64,000 nucleotides of DNA from Microbacteriaceae bacterium. Its GTDB lineage: Bacteria; Actinomycetota; Actinomycetes; Actinomycetales; Microbacteriaceae. This document shows positions 1 to 8,296 of this stretch, piece after piece. The translations under genes and the position numbers were made by a program. The notes under the pieces are model-generated. The model made no database searches, was not told the DNA's origin, and saw only the letters and a program-made list of their open reading frames with translations. Within the stretch, counting starts at the first letter, position 1. Each line of letters starts with the position of its first letter. Location: contig WQZN01000006.1 of assembly GCA_009780695.1 (NCBI GenBank), positions 62,001-126,000 of the forward strand, given 5' to 3'.

Positions 1-437
1 AGCCGGCCTTCACGCTCGACGTGTTCCGCGGCATCCTCGCCGCCGCCGGCCGCGCGCAGATCAAAGGGGTGCTGCGCGACCAGGCGACCATCGCGGGCAT
101 CGGCAACGCCTACAGCGACGAGATCCTGTGGGCGGCGCACATGTCGCCGTTCAGGCCCGCGGCGATGACGGCGGACGAGAGCGAGCGCCTCTACGACGCG
201 CTGCAGTCCACCCTGCGCGACGCGATCGCCCGCTCCGAAGGGCTGCAGGCCAGCGAGCTCAAGGCCGAGAAGCACGAGGGCCTGCGGGTGCACGGTCGTG
301 CGGGTGAGCCCTGCCCGGTGTGCGGCACCGTCATCCGCCAGGTCATCTTCAGCGACACGAGCCTGCAGTACTGCCCCGGCTGCCAGACCGGCGGCAAGGT
401 GCTCGCCGACCGGGTGCTGTCGCGGCTGCTCAAATAG
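1..437 (+). CDS. Fpg/Nei family DNA glycosylase, C-terminal part (5' end outside window)
   Basis: This is the C-terminal half of a base-excision repair glycosylase/AP lyase; the catalytic N-terminus lies upstream of base 1. The reading frame is open from the window edge. The helix-two-turn-helix region is seen as GIGNAYSDEILW. The C-terminal zinc finger has two Cys pairs (CPVC, then CPGC about 19 residues later), and the protein ends with the family's KVLADR-type tail. Zinc-finger proteins of this family bind oxidised or ring-opened bases. Fpg/MutM and actinobacterial Nei-like enzymes cannot be separated without the N-terminus. The protein is complete at its 3' end and shows no damage. Confidence 0.9.
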   Translation, partial: PAFTLDVFRGILAAAGRAQIKGVLRDQATIAGIGNAYSDEILWAAHMSPFRPAAMTADESERLYDALQSTLRDAIARSEGLQASELKAEKHEGLRVHGRAGEPCPVCGTVIRQVIFSDTSLQYCPGCQTGGKVLADRVLSRLLK

Positions 438-492
438 CAGCCCGATCACGCGATTCCTGCGGCCCCGCGGCGACCCCCTACACTGGGCCCGA

Positions 493-563
493 CTCTCTCG
501 TACCCCCCGCGAGAGGGGCAACCCGAATCAAGGCCATGCCGGTGCCCCTACACCGGCCTGGCC
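493..563 (+). promoter_or_regulatory. Structured 5' leader upstream of the VWA gene
   Basis: Two hairpins precede the GTG start at 579. The first pairs 495-500 with 510-515. The second pairs 532-544 with 551-563, 12 pairs with one mismatch and a 6-nt loop. Between them is a GGGGCAACCC segment that could form a GNRA-capped stem. The hairpins suggest an RNA regulatory leader, but no riboswitch class I know fits the conserved bases. Confidence 0.35.
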
Positions 564-578
564 GCCCCTGGAGTACCC

Positions 579-2339
579 GTGGGACGTCATAGCAGCCGTG
601 CCGACGAGCGTTCAACGCGCCCGAGAACCCTTCTGCCGTCGAAGCGCGGCGCTGCGGCGCCGGTCCGGCGCGGCGGCTACCTGCCTGTCGGCGGGGCGAC
701 GCGGCCGCCGCGGCGCAGATTCCTCGTGCCGATCATCTCGATCGTGGCGGCGCTCGCGATCGTGGCGGCCGGTCTCGTCGCGTGGCAGGCCTTCGGGGCG
801 CGCGGCGCGCCCGCAGCGGCGGCCGGCTGCACCTCCGTCGCGCGGCTCGCGGTCACCGTCGACACGTCGATCGCACCGATCGTGACGGATGTCGCGAACC
901 GGTACGACGCCGAGAAGGCGCACTGCGCGAAGATCACCGTCACCGGGCAGGACTCGGCCGACACGGCATCCGTGCTCGCGGCGGGCGGCGCGGGCATCGA
1001 CGTCTGGATCCCGAACTCGCTCGTCTGGGTCGACCGCATGAACTCGATCGCGGGCTCGCTCGGGCGCGAACCCGCGGCGATCTCGGTGCAGCAGGTGGTC
1101 GCGACATCCCCGGTCGTCTTCGCCATCCCGGCCGACAAGGCCGCCCAGGCCGCCGCCGACCCGCTCACCTGGGGCCGTGTGCTCGACGGCTCGCTGCCGG
1201 CCGTGCTGCCGAACCCCGAGGCCTCGTCGTCGAGCCTCGCCGGCATGCTCGCGCTCGCCGCGCATGCGGGCAAGAACACGCTCGCGCTGAACGCGGCGCT
1301 GATCGACATCGCGAAGACGATCCCCGCGACGCCCGACGACGCCCTCGCGGCTGTGGCCACGGCCCCGGCCCTCACCGCCGCGATCACGACCGAGCAGCAG
1401 GTCGCCGCCTACGACACGGCGCACCCGCAGCAGCAGGTGAGCGCCGTCTATCCGAAGGACGGCACGGATGCCGTCGAATACCCCTATCTCGTGGTGAACT
1501 CCTCCGCCGCCCGTGGCGTGCCGGCACTCGTCACCGCGTTCGAGCAGGCGCTGCTCGCCCAGTCGCCCCGGTTCGTCGCCGCCGGGTTCCGCGACGGGTC
1601 GGGCGCCGGAACGCTGAACCAGCCGGGCGTCCCTGCCGCGGCGGTCGCGGTGGCGCCGGCGACCGACGGCACGACGCAGCTCGCGCTCTATCAGGACTGG
1701 AGCGTGCTCACGCTGCGCGGCCGCATGCTCGGGGTCATCGACACCTCGGGCTCGATGTCCGATGCGGCCGGCGGTGGCCTGAGCCGCATCCAGATCTTCC
1801 AGCAGGCCGCGATGGGCGCGATCTCGCGCTTCTCCGGGGATGTCGAGCTCGGCCTCTGGACCTTCTCGACCGACCAGAACGGCACGCTGCCGTATCAGTC
1901 GATCTCGCCGATCGCGCCCCTCGGCGACAAGGCGCATGCGGCCGACCTCGCGGCGAAGATCGCCGGCCTGCCCGCACGCGTCGGCGGCAACACCGGCCTG
2001 TACGACACGGTGCTCGCGGCGGTGCGCGAGGTGCGCAGCACCTACGACCCGAAGTACATCAACTCGGTCGTCGTCATCACCGACGGCGTCAACGACGACG
2101 CGGGCAGCAGCACGACGCTGCAGAGCCTCATCGCGACGCTCAAGAAGGAGGCCGACCCGAAGCGGCCGGTGCCCGTCATCCTGATCGGCTTCGGGCCCGA
2201 CACCGACATCGCCTCGATGACGCAGATCGCGAAGGCGACGGGCGGCGGGGCCTATTCGGCGAGCAAGCCGCAGGATCTCAGCACCGTGCTGACGCTGGCG
2301 CTCACGCAGCGCTCGTGCCGGCCGAACTGCGGGAAGTAG
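579..2339 (+). CDS. Membrane-anchored solute-binding/von Willebrand factor A fusion protein
   Basis: The protein has 586 residues and a GTG start. A basic N-terminus precedes one transmembrane segment (about residues 47-71), placing the rest outside the cell. Residues about 85-370 look like a type II solute-binding fold, and residues about 380-580 are a VWA domain whose metal-ion-dependent adhesion site begins DTSGS near residue 388. Proteins with this substrate-binding plus VWA order are common in Actinobacteria and have no settled function; metal-dependent protein binding at the cell surface is likely. The gene stands alone, 140 bp after the glycosylase gene, behind a hairpin-rich leader. 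Confidence 0.85.
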   Translation: MGRHSSRADERSTRPRTLLPSKRGAAAPVRRGGYLPVGGATRPPRRRFLVPIISIVAALAIVAAGLVAWQAFGARGAPAAAAGCTSVARLAVTVDTSIAPIVTDVANRYDAEKAHCAKITVTGQDSADTASVLAAGGAGIDVWIPNSLVWVDRMNSIAGSLGREPAAISVQQVVATSPVVFAIPADKAAQAAADPLTWGRVLDGSLPAVLPNPEASSSSLAGMLALAAHAGKNTLALNAALIDIAKTIPATPDDALAAVATAPALTAAITTEQQVAAYDTAHPQQQVSAVYPKDGTDAVEYPYLVVNSSAARGVPALVTAFEQALLAQSPRFVAAGFRDGSGAGTLNQPGVPAAAVAVAPATDGTTQLALYQDWSVLTLRGRMLGVIDTSGSMSDAAGGGLSRIQIFQQAAMGAISRFSGDVELGLWTFSTDQNGTLPYQSISPIAPLGDKAHAADLAAKIAGLPARVGGNTGLYDTVLAAVREVRSTYDPKYINSVVVITDGVNDDAGSSTTLQSLIATLKKEADPKRPVPVILIGFGPDTDIASMTQIAKATGGGAYSASKPQDLSTVLTLALTQRSCRPNCGK

Positions 2340-2400
2340 GCCGCGGGGCGCACGGGGAACCGGGCGGCGGGGAGCGGGCGGCGGGGCATCCGCCCACCCG

Positions 2401-3072
2401 CTACGGCACCGCCGCGGCGAGGTGGTCGACGAGCTCGGAACGCCAGACCAGCACGGTGAACGCCCCGATGTTGACGATCACGAGCAGCCAGAAGACGAGC
2501 TGGAAGCCGGCCTTGCGGTTCTTGTGGCGCAGCAGCTGCTGGGCGAGGATCGCGCCGGGCCAGCCGCAGAGCAGAGCCGCGGCCTGCAGCGTGCTCTCGC
2601 GCGTGCGCCAGGCGTGCTCGATCGCGGCGCGCTTGTCCCATGCGTACATCGCGAAGGCGATCGCGCTCATGCCGGCGTAGAGCAGCACCCACCATGCCGA
2701 CGCGCCCCACAGGGCGACCGCGAGGGCGAGGAACACCGCGAAGGCGAGCACGGTCAGGAAGGGCAGCAGGGCGACGGGTCCGCGCCGCCGGGGCCGCGGT
2801 GCGGGCATCCGCTCGCCTGCCCGACGTGGGGCGGAGGGGGCGGCGGATGTCGCGAGCACCCGCGCCCGCGCGGCCCGGGGCCGCCCGTCCCGCCCGGCGC
2901 CGACCTCGAATGCGACCCTGTCGCCGACGTTCGGGCGCGGCCCGGCGCTGCCGAACGCCGAGACGTGCACGAAGAGCCGCCGGCCCCCGTCGCTCGGAGC
3001 GATGAAGCCGAAGCCGCGGCTGTCGTGCCATTCCGCGAGCACGCCCGTGCGCGGCGCGGACGGAGCGGACAT
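2401..3072 (-). CDS. Cold-shock domain / DUF1294 membrane protein
   Basis: This 223-residue protein has an N-terminal cold-shock nucleic-acid-binding domain (RGFGFI, then LFVHVSA) and, after a basic linker, a DUF1294 membrane domain with about four helices containing WPGA and HK motifs. The frame is open upstream to 3246, but the ATG at 3072 is chosen because the cold-shock fold starts directly after it and the upstream residues are Arg/Pro-rich filler. The CSD-DUF1294 fusion is known in bacteria without a defined role. The gene converges on the VWA gene, leaving a 60-bp gap. Confidence 0.8.
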   Translation of the reverse strand: MSAPSAPRTGVLAEWHDSRGFGFIAPSDGGRRLFVHVSAFGSAGPRPNVGDRVAFEVGAGRDGRPRAARARVLATSAAPSAPRRAGERMPAPRPRRRGPVALLPFLTVLAFAVFLALAVALWGASAWWVLLYAGMSAIAFAMYAWDKRAAIEHAWRTRESTLQAAALLCGWPGAILAQQLLRHKNRKAGFQLVFWLLVIVNIGAFTVLVWRSELVDHLAAAVP

Positions 3073-3187
3073 GCCGCCGACTCTACCCAGGCGGCCGCAG
3101 GTTCCTCTCGGCCCGATTCGGGGCACGGAGCCCGGCGCGGGTCGGGGCGCGGGAATCCTTACCTTTGAGGCGTAGCGTGTCGGTGCG

Positions 3188-4465
3188 ATGTCCACCCCCA
3201 CCAGCTCGGCCTTCTGGCCCTCACTCAGCGCGGCCGAGTCGCGCATCGAGCTGTCGCGCCGTCCGCTCGGCCGTCAGCTGGTCAACGTCCTCGCGCTGTA
3301 TGCCGTCTCGCGCATATTCTCGACGCTGCTGCTCGCGCTGGGGCTGTGGTTCGTGATCGCACACGACTGGCACATCCCCTGGCAGACCGCCACGCCCTCG
3401 TTCTTCATGACGCCGAACGGCTGGTTCCCGCACCTGCCGACGTTCACCGACGCCTCAGAGCTGTGGGACAGCGCGCACTACACGCAGATCGCGCAGTCGG
3501 GGTACCCGGTCGTGCTGCCGCGCGGCGCCGACGGGGCCGTGCAGCCGAACAACTGGGCGTTCCTGCCCGTGTACCCGATGCTCGTGGGGGTGCTCGCGTG
3601 GGCCCTCGGCACCGGCTTCGGAGCGACCGGGGCTGTGGCATCCCTCGTCTTCGGCGCCGCCGCGACGATCGTGCTGTACCTGATCGTGCGCGACCGCGCC
3701 GGCTATCGACCCGCCTGGTTCGCCGCGACCGTCTTCTCGTTCGGCCCGCTCGCGTTCCTGCTGCAGACGGCGTATGCCGAGAGCCTCTTCCTCTTCCTGA
3801 TGTTCGCGGCGATCTATCTGATGCAGCGCCGGCGGTACTGGTGGATGCTCGTGCCCGCCGTGCTCACGTGCTTCACGCGGCCGGGCGGCGCGGCGCTCGC
3901 ACTCGCGCTGCTGGTCGTCTTCGTCGCGCGCTGGCGTGAGACGCGGGAGACGCGGGATGCCTTCCCGGTGCGCGAGCGCATCGCGGTGCTCGCGGCGGCG
4001 GTCGTGACCGGCCTCGCGGGCGTGGCGTGGCCCGTCATCGCGTGGGCCGTCACGGGCACGCTCGACGCCTACACGGCGACCGAGCTGTCGTGGCGCAACG
4101 GCTTCCTCGGCCACACCCAGTTCCGGCCCTTCGCCGCCTGGTTCGGGCTCGCGTGGCGCTACCTCGGCATCGGCGGCGTCGCGCTGATGGCGGCGGCCGT
4201 CCTGCTGTTCGCGCTGTGGGTGCGGCGGCGGGGCATCCGCACGCTCGGTGTCGAGATCGTCGCCACGTGCGTGTCGTACGCGCTCTACCTGCTCGCCGTC
4301 TTCATGCCGCAGCAGAGCGTGTTCCGGGTCGCGATGCCGCTCGCGCCGCTCATCGCCGATCGCGGCATCATCGACCGGCCGTGGCTGCGCCGGCTCGTGC
4401 TCGCGGTCGCGGTCGCGGGCCAGGCAGTGTGCGTGATGCTGCTCTGGTTCTACGCGAACCCGTAG
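3188..4465 (+). CDS. Gpi18-like integral membrane mannosyltransferase
   Basis: This 425-residue polytopic protein has about nine to ten hydrophobic helices. A luminal-type loop after the first helix contains the DSAHY motif, with the catalytic-type Asp after TDASELW, followed by NNWAFLPVYPML. This matches the PIG-V/Gpi18-like GT-C glycosyltransferases that use polyprenyl-phosphate mannose at the outer membrane face. In actinobacteria such enzymes modify envelope lipids or proteins. The donor and acceptor here are unknown. The gene stands alone and converges with the HAD gene 14 bp downstream. Confidence 0.7.
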   Translation: MSTPTSSAFWPSLSAAESRIELSRRPLGRQLVNVLALYAVSRIFSTLLLALGLWFVIAHDWHIPWQTATPSFFMTPNGWFPHLPTFTDASELWDSAHYTQIAQSGYPVVLPRGADGAVQPNNWAFLPVYPMLVGVLAWALGTGFGATGAVASLVFGAAATIVLYLIVRDRAGYRPAWFAATVFSFGPLAFLLQTAYAESLFLFLMFAAIYLMQRRRYWWMLVPAVLTCFTRPGGAALALALLVVFVARWRETRETRDAFPVRERIAVLAAAVVTGLAGVAWPVIAWAVTGTLDAYTATELSWRNGFLGHTQFRPFAAWFGLAWRYLGIGGVALMAAAVLLFALWVRRRGIRTLGVEIVATCVSYALYLLAVFMPQQSVFRVAMPLAPLIADRGIIDRPWLRRLVLAVAVAGQAVCVMLLWFYANP

Positions 4466-4479
4466 GAGCAGCCCGCCGC

Positions 4480-5190
4480 CTACTGGGTCGGCAGCGCCGC
4501 CCGCAGCACCGCGATCAGCTCGTCGGTGCGGCCGACCAGGTCGTCGAACCAGGCGACGGGGCCGAACTCCTCGAGCTCTGCGCGGGGGTGGCCGCCGGTG
4601 CCGACCGCGACCCACGGAATTCCCGACCCGACCGCGCAGCGCCCGTCGTTCACGGTGTCGCCGATGATCACGGTTGCGGGATGCGCAGCGCGCGCCGCCT
4701 TCGCCATCTCGACGCGATCGGCCCATTCGCGGCCGAAGAAGGCGGAGTCCCAATCGAACAGGTCGACGTCGAAGCCCGCCGACTCGAGTTTCATGCGCGA
4801 GACGGGGCGCCCGTTGCCGGTGAGCACCGAGTTGGTGAAGCCCGCCGCATCGAGCGCGGCGACCGCCTCGATCGCGCCCGGGATGGCGACGCGCGGCACA
4901 CTCTGGAAGTGCGTGACGTACTGACGGTCGATCGCGGCCTCGAGCGGCCCCAGGTCGGTCGGCACGGGCATGCCGGCGTGCTCGAACAGCCGCACCCAGA
5001 CCATGCGCTCGGTGGCGCCCGCCCCGAAGCCGGGTCGCTCGAGCTCGATGCCGAGCACCTCGCGGATCGCGCTCATCTGGATGCGCGACCCCTCGCCGCG
5101 GGTCTCGTGCACGAGCGTGCCGTCGATGTCCCACAGGATGATCGGGCGGGCGGATGTCGGGTCTGCGGCGGTCTGCGATGCATCGGTCAC
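4480..5190 (-). CDS. HAD-superfamily phosphatase (phosphoglycolate phosphatase-like)
   Basis: The protein has 236 residues and a GTG start. HAD motif I is DIDGTLVHE, motif II is the LTGN segment, and motif IV is GDTVND. The cap domain lies between motifs I and II, as in Gph-like class I enzymes. It probably hydrolyses a small phosphomonoester in the cytoplasm; the substrate cannot be read from the sequence. The gene runs away from the tRNA gene 78 bp to its right. Confidence 0.8.
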   Translation of the reverse strand: MTDASQTAADPTSARPIILWDIDGTLVHETRGEGSRIQMSAIREVLGIELERPGFGAGATERMVWVRLFEHAGMPVPTDLGPLEAAIDRQYVTHFQSVPRVAIPGAIEAVAALDAAGFTNSVLTGNGRPVSRMKLESAGFDVDLFDWDSAFFGREWADRVEMAKAARAAHPATVIIGDTVNDGRCAVGSGIPWVAVGTGGHPRAELEEFGPVAWFDDLVGRTDELIAVLRAALPTQ

Positions 5191-5267
5191 CTGAGAATTA
5201 TCCCCGGGCGAACGACCTCGATTTGGGCGACGTCGGGGCCGCCTGGTAGTCTCAATGAGTTGCGTTC

Positions 5268-5340
5268 GCGCCCGTAGCTCAATGGATAGAGCATCTGACT
5301 ACGGATCAGAAGGTTAGGGGTTCGAGTCCCTTCGGGCGCA
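5268..5340 (+). tRNA. tRNA-Arg (anticodon ACG)
   Basis: The 73-nt cloverleaf has the acceptor pair GCGCCCG/CGGGCGC and discriminator A. The D arm contains AGCTCAATGGATAGAGC, the anticodon loop is CTACGGA, and the T arm is GGTTCGAGTCC-like. CCA is not encoded. The 3' 46 nt are duplicated at 10244, because the gene is the integration site of the adjacent element, which restores an intact 3' end at this side. Confidence 0.95.
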
Positions 5341-5342
5341 CA
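5295..5342 (+). repeat. attL: left copy of 48-bp direct repeat
   Basis: Identical to 10244-10291. It covers the anticodon arm to the 3' end of tRNA-Arg plus two bases. Identity stops at the base after each copy (a here, g at the right copy), which marks the crossover segment. Confidence 0.92.
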
Positions 5343-5346
5343 AACG

Positions 5347-5372
5347 AAAACCCCCGGTCATCCGGGGGTTTT
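5347..5372 (+). terminator. Rho-independent terminator after tRNA-Arg
   Basis: The stem is CCCCCGG/CCGGGGG with loop TCAT (5351-5368), flanked by AAAA and TTTT, so it can act on both strands. It lies inside the element and serves the tRNA on its current 3' side. Confidence 0.8.
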
Positions 5373-5398
5373 CTGCATTTCCGGGGCGGTGTGGCCTC

Positions 5399-5432
5399 GT
5401 GCCATTGCGGCGGCGTGCCATCTACGTGCCAT
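5399..5432 (+). promoter_or_regulatory. Left integrase arm-type repeats (GTGCCAT x3)
   Basis: GTGCCAT occurs at 5399, 5415 and 5426. The last two are 11 bp apart, exactly the spacing of the pair at 10094 and 10105 near the right end, in the same orientation. This fits arm-type integrase binding sites. The rest of 5373-5597 shows no gene. Confidence 0.5.
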
Positions 5433-5597
5433 TCGCGCCGGAATTTCGAGGTGGCCACGCGCGCCCTCGCGGCTCTCTCAGAAGGCGACTTTGGGGGGTA
5501 GGGGGGTGCGGCCCCGGTGCGCGGTGTCGTGGTCGACTGTCGTCCGGGGCCGCGTCTCTCGTGCTTGCGGCGAACCTCGCGCGAGAGCTTCGGAGGG

Positions 5598-6494
5598 CTA
5601 GAGACTCGGCGCGCTGGTCGCGTCCGTCGTCGGCTCGCTCTTGGGCGCGTTGATCAGCTCGCGATGGAGCCCCGTAGAGCGGTCCCTCATGAAGTTGGCG
5701 GGGTGCCTGTCCTGGAGTGCAGAGCCGAGCGCTGCCCTCGCAGTGTTGCCGGTCGCGTTGTCGTCGCTCTCGCTGTCCTCGTCGCTCTCGTCGGAGGTGC
5801 TGCCGCTGATGACGAGGGCGCTCTCGATGGCCGCGTCCAGCATCGTCAGAGGGGCATGGGCGATGTCATGCATGATGCGGAGATAGGGGTCGGCTGCCGC
5901 CACCTGGCGGGGTGCGGCCTGGGCGGCCCTGAGCACCTCGGCAACGTCGGGCGTGGCGAGGGCGGCCAGGCGCTCGGTGATGAGGGCGGAGTAGTCGGGG
6001 CGGTCGTCGGTGGTGCCCTGGAGGGCGCGGTCGAGGGCGGGGCCGGGCGCCGGGGTCTTGCTAGCCATGAGGTCGGGCCCCCACTTTTCGAAGGCCAGGG
6101 CCTCGCCGAGGGTCGCCCCTTCGAGGAGGGCGGGGATGCTCGTGCCCCGGTCGATGCGGCTGCGGATGTTGTCCCAGTCGCCGCGGGCGACGGCCAGGGC
6201 GTCGGCGGTGTCGGCGATCTTGGGGCGCACCTCGGCGGCGGCGCTGGTCAGGTAGTCGACGGCCGCACGGTTCCGGGCGCGCTGGGACTGGGCATCGGCG
6301 CTGGCGGCGGCCAGGATGCCCTGGGCGGCGCGCCTGTTGGCCTCGCGGTTCCCGTCTGGGCTGAGGTGCTTGTCGAGGTGAGTTCGGGCGGCGGAGTAGT
6401 CGCGGGTTGCTCTGCGGGCGGCTTCGGCGGCCACCTTGGCGGCGTTCTGGGCGGTCGTAGCGCTGGTGCGCACGCTACCGATGTAGACGGACAT
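5598..6494 (-). CDS. Element protein of unknown function, Ala-rich helical, 298 aa
   Basis: I do not recognise this protein. The start is set by GAAAGGA six bases before ATG 6494. The N-terminal 100 residues (TTAQNAAKVAAEAARRATRDY) are Ala/Arg-rich and predicted helical. The middle has a DYSALITERL segment and the C-terminal part holds a run of acidic Ser/Asp residues (STSDESDEDS) before a basic HPANFMRD stretch. No signal peptide or membrane segment is seen. It is the last gene of the element operon, just after the terminase-like HTH gene. That position and the helical, acidic character would fit a structural, scaffold or DNA-bound accessory protein, but this is inference only. Confidence 0.7.
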   Translation of the reverse strand: MSVYIGSVRTSATTAQNAAKVAAEAARRATRDYSAARTHLDKHLSPDGNREANRRAAQGILAAASADAQSQRARNRAAVDYLTSAAAEVRPKIADTADALAVARGDWDNIRSRIDRGTSIPALLEGATLGEALAFEKWGPDLMASKTPAPGPALDRALQGTTDDRPDYSALITERLAALATPDVAEVLRAAQAAPRQVAAADPYLRIMHDIAHAPLTMLDAAIESALVISGSTSDESDEDSESDDNATGNTARAALGSALQDRHPANFMRDRSTGLHRELINAPKSEPTTDATSAPSL

Positions 6495-6505
6495 GGGGGT
6501 TCCTT

Positions 6506-6964
6506 TCACGGGGTGGTGGTGGGGTTCGGGGGTTCGGCGGCGTCGGCGTAGTCGCGGGTGACGATCAAGAAGTCCGCGAGCACCTGGCGCACCTCGGCAC
6601 TGCCCTCGTCCTCAGGGAAGAGGCGGGTCATGCCCGTGAGCTTCGCTTGCAGGTGGATCGTGTTGAGCACCCGGTCGACGGCCTGGAGATCGCCGCGCGT
6701 GGCCTTCGGCCACAAGGTCGAGAGCACCTGATCGAGGCGTGCCAGTTCGATCTGTCGAAGCTCGGCGACGGCCTCGAAGCGTTCGGCCTTGAGGGCCTTG
6801 TCGACGGCGCGCCACGCGGTCGACCTGTTGACGCCGAGAGCGTCGGCGATCTGCTGGTAGTTCGCGCCGCTGAGACGAAGCCGAACTGCCTCGGTCTGCC
6901 TCGCGGTGCTGTCGGTGACGCGCCCCGCGCTGCCGCGGTGACGGTGGCTGTTCGTGGTGCTCAT
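6506..6964 (-). CDS. HTH protein, small-terminase-like
   Basis: The protein has 152 residues. A helix-turn-helix spans about residues 20-60 (GANYQQIADALGVNRSTAWR). It is followed by the helical segment LARLDQVLSTLWPKATRGD and AVDRVLNTIHLQAKLTGM, a pattern common in actinophage and prophage proteins related to small terminase subunits. These recognise packaging sites on DNA. No large terminase is encoded here, so if the call is right it could redirect a helper phage's packaging; it could equally be a plain DNA-binding regulator. The start overlaps the previous gene's stop by ATGA. Confidence 0.7.
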   Translation of the reverse strand: MSTTNSHRHRGSAGRVTDSTARQTEAVRLRLSGANYQQIADALGVNRSTAWRAVDKALKAERFEAVAELRQIELARLDQVLSTLWPKATRGDLQAVDRVLNTIHLQAKLTGMTRLFPEDEGSAEVRQVLADFLIVTRDYADAAEPPNPTTTP

Positions 6965-7161
6965 GAGGTCGTGCCTTCCGTGTCGGGGCGGGGGAGGGTG
7001 GCCTTCAACTCGGCGGCGATGCGCGCCGTTTCGAGGTAGGCGGCGAGGGCGGCATCGGCGGCGAGGGCGGTCTCGGTCACGCGGCGAGCGGCGAGGATGA
7101 CATCGCCGTCTGCGTGCAGGATCGCTAGCGCCAGGTCGGTCGTGGGGTCCTCATCGGTCAT
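6961..7161 (-). CDS. Small element protein, 66 aa, unknown
   Basis: I do not recognise it. It is an Ala-rich helical peptide (LAADAALAAYLETARIAAELKATL) in the middle of the element operon. Its start overlaps the upstream gene by ATGA and its stop overlaps the next start the same way. That tight coupling and the high-GC codon pattern support translation. Confidence 0.55.
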   Translation of the reverse strand: MTDEDPTTDLALAILHADGDVILAARRVTETALAADAALAAYLETARIAAELKATLPRPDTEGTTS

Positions 7162-7469
7162 GAGTTCGTCCCTTTGGTCTTGTGCGCCTCGCTGAGAGGC
7201 GAAAATTTGTTCTGCGTGTCGCTGGCCATGTCGGGGGCCTCGGGTGCGTAGGGGGCTGCGGGGGGCTGTTGAGAGGTGCTAGACGCGGCGGGGGGCGATG
7301 AGTAGTGCGGGGGACGGGTGAAAATGGCCTCGGTCCACTCGTCAGTGCCGGGGACTCGCGTGCGCCAGGCCACGCCGCCCGGCACGTCAAGCGGGCTGAG
7401 ACAGGCGGGTGTATTGCTGTGAGCCGCGGTGCCGGGCGTGGGGCCTGTGGTGGGGGTCTCGTCGGCCAT
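7158..7469 (-). CDS. Small Pro/Ser-rich element protein, 103 aa, unknown
   Basis: I do not recognise it. Residues about 28-58 (VAWRTRVPGTDEWTEAIF) look folded; the remainder is Pro/Ala/Ser-rich and probably disordered. It sits 9 bp after the replication-initiator-like gene and is coupled to the next gene by an ATGA overlap. Confidence 0.5.
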   Translation of the reverse strand: MADETPTTGPTPGTAAHSNTPACLSPLDVPGGVAWRTRVPGTDEWTEAIFTRPPHYSSPPAASSTSQQPPAAPYAPEAPDMASDTQNKFSPLSEAHKTKGTNS

Positions 7470-7478
7470 CTCGTCGCC

Positions 7479-8078
7479 CTAGCTCGCGTCCCGGAACCGG
7501 ACCCCGCTACCGGGAACCGCGACGGGCGTGCCATCGAACCAGGCGCGGTCCTGGCCGGTCTCGTCGTAGATGGCCGGGTTGTATGGCTCGGAGGTGGTCA
7601 GCTCAACAGGTCCCTCACCTGTCACCTTGTAGTCCTCGCCAGTCCTGTCCTGTCCTGTCCCGGGGTCACGCGGATTGTCACGGTCGATGTCACGCGGACC
7701 GGGGGCAAGGGGGCACCGCTCGGGTAGGCAGAGGTGATGGTCGCCCGCTTCGTGCGCCCTCTGCCTGCGCTTGCGCTCGGCGGCGCGCGTGGATGCATCG
7801 CGGACACTGGGAGGCGGCACGTGGTCAGCGATCTCGATGACGCGGATGCCCTGGGCGGTCGGCTCGATGAGCCCGGCGGCGATCAGGTTGCGCTGTGCGC
7901 GGTCGGGGTCGGGGTGGTCGGAGGCTCGGCGGGCGTCGATGGTTCGCAACTCGCCGGTCAGAGCCCCGCGGCGGCTGCATGCTTGAATCAGAGCGAGGTA
8001 ATGCCACCTGTCGGGGTAGTCGAGCCCGGCGAGGTCATCGCGCTCGGTCCAGAGGTCATCGAGGCGGGTCCAGCTCAC
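7479..8078 (-). CDS. Replication-initiator-like winged-helix phage protein
   Basis: The protein has 199 residues. The opening (WTRLDDLWTERDDLAGL, DRWHYLALIQACSRRG) matches a group of actinobacterial phage/plasmid proteins with an N-terminal winged helix and a basic linker (RAAERKRRQRAHE) that are usually placed with replication genes. It probably binds element DNA. The C-terminal 70 residues are low-complexity and weakly conserved. The start overlaps the upstream gene by ATGA. Confidence 0.6.
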   Translation of the reverse strand: MSWTRLDDLWTERDDLAGLDYPDRWHYLALIQACSRRGALTGELRTIDARRASDHPDPDRAQRNLIAAGLIEPTAQGIRVIEIADHVPPPSVRDASTRAAERKRRQRAHEAGDHHLCLPERCPLAPGPRDIDRDNPRDPGTGQDRTGEDYKVTGEGPVELTTSEPYNPAIYDETGQDRAWFDGTPVAVPGSGVRFRDAS

Positions 8079-8296
8079 GGCGTGCCTTGGTTCGGGTCGG
8101 CGAGGGCGTTGAGGTTGCGCCGCTCGATCTCGGCGATGCCCTCCAGCTTGCTCGCGAGGCCGCCGCGTGCGGCGTCGATGGCCTCGAATGCGCGACGCTC
8201 GTTCTGCTCGATCTGGGCGGCCAGCGCGTCGAGGTCCGGGCTCGTGGTCGCGGGCAGGTCGGGCAGGTTGTCGGCCTCGGTGTGCTCGGACATCAT
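8075..8296 (-). CDS. Small coiled-coil element protein, 73 aa
   Basis: I do not recognise it. The central 45 residues (LDALAAQIEQNERRAFEAID and the following ASKLEGIAEIERR) form a likely coiled coil. The start (ATG ATG) overlaps the excisionase stop and the stop overlaps the next start, so it is translated as part of the operon. Confidence 0.55.
   Translation of the reverse strand: MMSEHTEADNLPDLPATTSPDLDALAAQIEQNERRAFEAIDAARGGLASKLEGIAEIERRNLNALADPNQGTP

Noticed and set aside
493..563. c-di-AMP (ydaO-type) riboswitch
   Set aside because: The conserved blocks expected in actinobacterial examples are not found; only generic hairpins are present.
612..1937. 441-codon minus-strand frame opposite the VWA gene
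   Set aside because: Composition is Arg/Gly/Asp-rich without domains; the plus strand carries a recognisable VWA protein.
5347..5372. Operator for the element operon
   Set aside because: A stem with flanking A and T tracts next to a tRNA end is better explained as a terminator.
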